This document shows positions 6,488 through 7,429 of a DNA stretch of 7,429 bases, one piece after another. The stretch is taken from the NCBI GenBank assembly GCA_030699055.1, contig JAUYKX010000092.1, positions 1-7,429 on the forward strand, written 5' to 3'. Made by a program: the position numbers and the translations under genes. Within the stretch, counting starts at the first letter, position 1, and each line of letters begins with the position of its first letter. The stretch comes from Candidatus Nanopelagicales bacterium (GTDB lineage: Bacteria; Actinomycetota; Actinomycetes; S36-B12; UBA10799). The notes beneath the pieces are model-generated. The model saw only the letters and a list, made by a program, of their open reading frames with translations. It did no database searches and had not been told where the DNA came from.

Positions 6488-7222
6488 GTGCCGACCTATC
6501 GCGATACGGGTGTGGTGCTCCGCGCCGTGAAGCTGGGCGAGGCGGATCGGATCGTGACGATCCTGACCCGGGAGCACGGTTGTGTCCGGGCGGTGGCGCG
6601 CGGGGTCAGGCGCACTTCGTCGCGAATCGGGGCCCGACTCGAGCCCGGGAGTCACGTTGATGTGCAGTGTCACGAGGGTCGGAGCCTTGATTCGGTGACC
6701 CAGGTTGAGTCGTTGGTGAATTACGGAGCGCTTTTGGCTGTCGACTACCGTCGATGGACGGTCGGACAAGCGATGGTGGAAACTGCCGAGCGGCTCACCG
6801 GTGAAGACGGACAGGCAACTGGTCAGCACTACTTGTTGCTGGTTGGCGGTCTTCGGACGCTGTCCGACGGTGGACGGGACCCCGGGCTGATCCTCGATTC
6901 TTATCTGCTCCGGGCTCTGGCCCTGAGCGGATGGGCGCCGTCGTTTGGCGATTGCGCCGGTTGTGGGCGGGCGGGCCCGCATCCGTTTTTTCATGTTGCC
7001 CAAGGCGGGTGCCTGTGTGTCGATTGCCGGGCTTCCGGTTCGGTGCGGCCCGGTCTTGCCACCCTGGAGTTGATGGGCGCCTTGCTGACCGGCGACTGGG
7101 AGCGAGCCGAAGCGAGCGAACCCGCCGATCGGCGGACGGCGGCGGGACTGACTGCGGCATATCTCCAGTGGCACCTCGAACGACGGGTTCGGGCTCTCGC
7201 TCACGTCGAAAGACACCTGTGA
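6488..7222 (+). CDS. recO: DNA repair protein RecO
   Basis: RecO works with RecR (and RecF) to load RecA on SSB-coated single-stranded DNA and to anneal complementary strands. The product is 244 residues, about the size of E. coli RecO. The N-terminal OB-fold starts with the typical [20 protein letters not shown] (4-23) and [19 protein letters not shown] (29-47). A helical C-terminal domain carries a four-cysteine zinc motif, C156-x2-C159 with C177-x2-C180, plus an extra C175. The start is the GTG at 6488, which places the conserved N-terminus directly at the first residue. The only Shine-Dalgarno candidate is GGGG at 6472-6475, rather far away, so initiation is weak or leaderless (CACACT at 6476-6481 is a poor -10 match). 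It lies divergent to otsA. In many actinobacteria recO is close to era, so the trehalose genes appear to separate the two here. Confidence 0.95.
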   Translation: MPTYRDTGVVLRAVKLGEADRIVTILTREHGCVRAVARGVRRTSSRIGARLEPGSHVDVQCHEGRSLDSVTQVESLVNYGALLAVDYRRWTVGQAMVETAERLTGEDGQATGQHYLLLVGGLRTLSDGGRDPGLILDSYLLRALALSGWAPSFGDCAGCGRAGPHPFFHVAQGGCLCVDCRASGSVRPGLATLELMGALLTGDWERAEASEPADRRTAAGLTAAYLQWHLERRVRALAHVERHL

Positions 7223-7420
7223 CCTCAACGGAACGGTGTCGGGGTTAGAGCCCTGCGAGCCGCACCCGCCCTGACGTGGCGCCAATTCCGGCACTGAGCA
7301 TGATGGGTTGACCCATTCGGGTGACTGGCAACGCGCCCTTGAGTGGGCTCGGCCCGACCATGGTCGCGACCCATCGTTGCACGGCAAGTTGTGATACCCA
7401 GAACCGGAAGGAGTCGATCC
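7223..7420. other. 198-bp intergenic region with clustered small palindromes
   Basis: No gene is convincing here: plus frames are stop-rich or have no supported start. The region holds ATGGGT-TG-ACCCAT (7303-7316), a GGGC-TCG-GCCC hairpin (7345-7355), and two overlapping perfect 10-bp palindromes, GACCATGGTC (7356-7365) and GGTCGCGACC (7362-7371). TTGACC at 7308-7313 resembles a -35, but no matching -10 is found at 16-19 bases. It probably contains the recO 3' end and the promoter or leader of the gene starting at 7421. Confidence 0.5.
7408..7413 (+). promoter_or_regulatory. Strong Shine-Dalgarno for the gene starting at 7421
   Basis: AAGGAG (within GGAAGGAG, 7406-7413) stands 7 bases before the ATG at 7421. 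It is the best ribosome binding site in the window and is what marks the start of the next gene. Confidence 0.75.
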
Positions 7421-7429
7421 ATGACCCTC
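7421..7429 (+). CDS. Start of an unidentified gene, cut by the right window edge
   Basis: Only ATG ACC CTC (M-T-L) is inside the window. The call rests on the near-ideal AAGGAG seven bases upstream and on the end of recO 198 bp before. Genes seen after recO in other actinobacteria include uppS (undecaprenyl diphosphate synthase), but nothing in three codons identifies the product. An alternative frame from ATG 7360 is also open to the edge, but it lacks a ribosome binding site. Confidence 0.6.

Noticed and set aside
6386..7387. Long minus-strand open frame of 333 codons opposite recO
   Set aside because: It is opposite a well-supported RecO, extends across the otsA promoter region and has low-complexity R/P/S-rich content with no domain.
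7360..7429. Open frame from ATG 7360 to the window edge
   Set aside because: No ribosome binding site and unconvincing protein sequence; the ATG at 7421 in another frame has a near-ideal Shine-Dalgarno.
1..7429. Possible insertion sequence, phage, toxin-antitoxin, CRISPR or RNA gene
   Set aside because: No transposase, terminal repeats, spaced identical repeats, tRNA-like cloverleaf or rRNA sequence was seen on either strand. The trehalose cassette has no visible mobile-element borders.

Overview
The window looks like a piece of a GC-rich actinobacterial chromosome. The main clue is gene order on the plus strand: a CBS-domain/CorC-like membrane protein, a cytidine-deaminase-like protein, the GTPase gene era, and further on the DNA-repair gene recO. 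From memory this matches the Mycobacterium tuberculosis order Rv2366c-Rv2365c-era-recO and related actinobacteria. High third-position G/C, GTG starts and an apparently leaderless promoter fit this phylum. I cannot name the genus; Acidimicrobiia or another deep actinobacterial branch is only a guess.

Layout. Bases 1-2228 (plus) hold three tightly overlapping genes: the C-terminal part of the CBS/CorC protein (its N-terminal membrane domain lies outside the window), a deaminase-fold protein with no recognisable zinc ligands, and era. The stop-start overlaps are 8 bp and 4 bp, so this is one translationally coupled operon. Bases 2268-6383 (minus) hold a two-gene trehalose cassette, otsA (trehalose-6-phosphate synthase, GT20) followed by one 883-residue protein that joins an OtsB phosphatase to a GH15 trehalase/glucoamylase-type hydrolase. 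The cassette converges on era across a 39-bp gap and diverges from recO across 104 bp. recO occupies 6488-7222 (plus). After it comes a 198-bp gap rich in small palindromes, then a strong ribosome binding site and the first three codons of an unidentified gene at 7421.

How the genes work together. The plus-strand genes are housekeeping: ribosome assembly (Era), recombinational repair (RecO), and possibly ion transport or membrane stress (CBS/CorC). The minus-strand cassette should convert UDP-glucose and glucose-6-phosphate to trehalose-6-phosphate and then to trehalose, and the fused GH15 domain may cleave trehalose or a related alpha-glucoside. One polypeptide that carries both a trehalose-forming and a potentially trehalose-degrading active site, encoded in the same reading frame as otsA with only an amber stop and two codons between them, is the most interesting item here. 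The otsA start region also shows a leaderless-type promoter with an inverted repeat over its -35 region, which suggests regulation.

I saw no tRNA, rRNA, CRISPR array, insertion sequence or phage-like gene.
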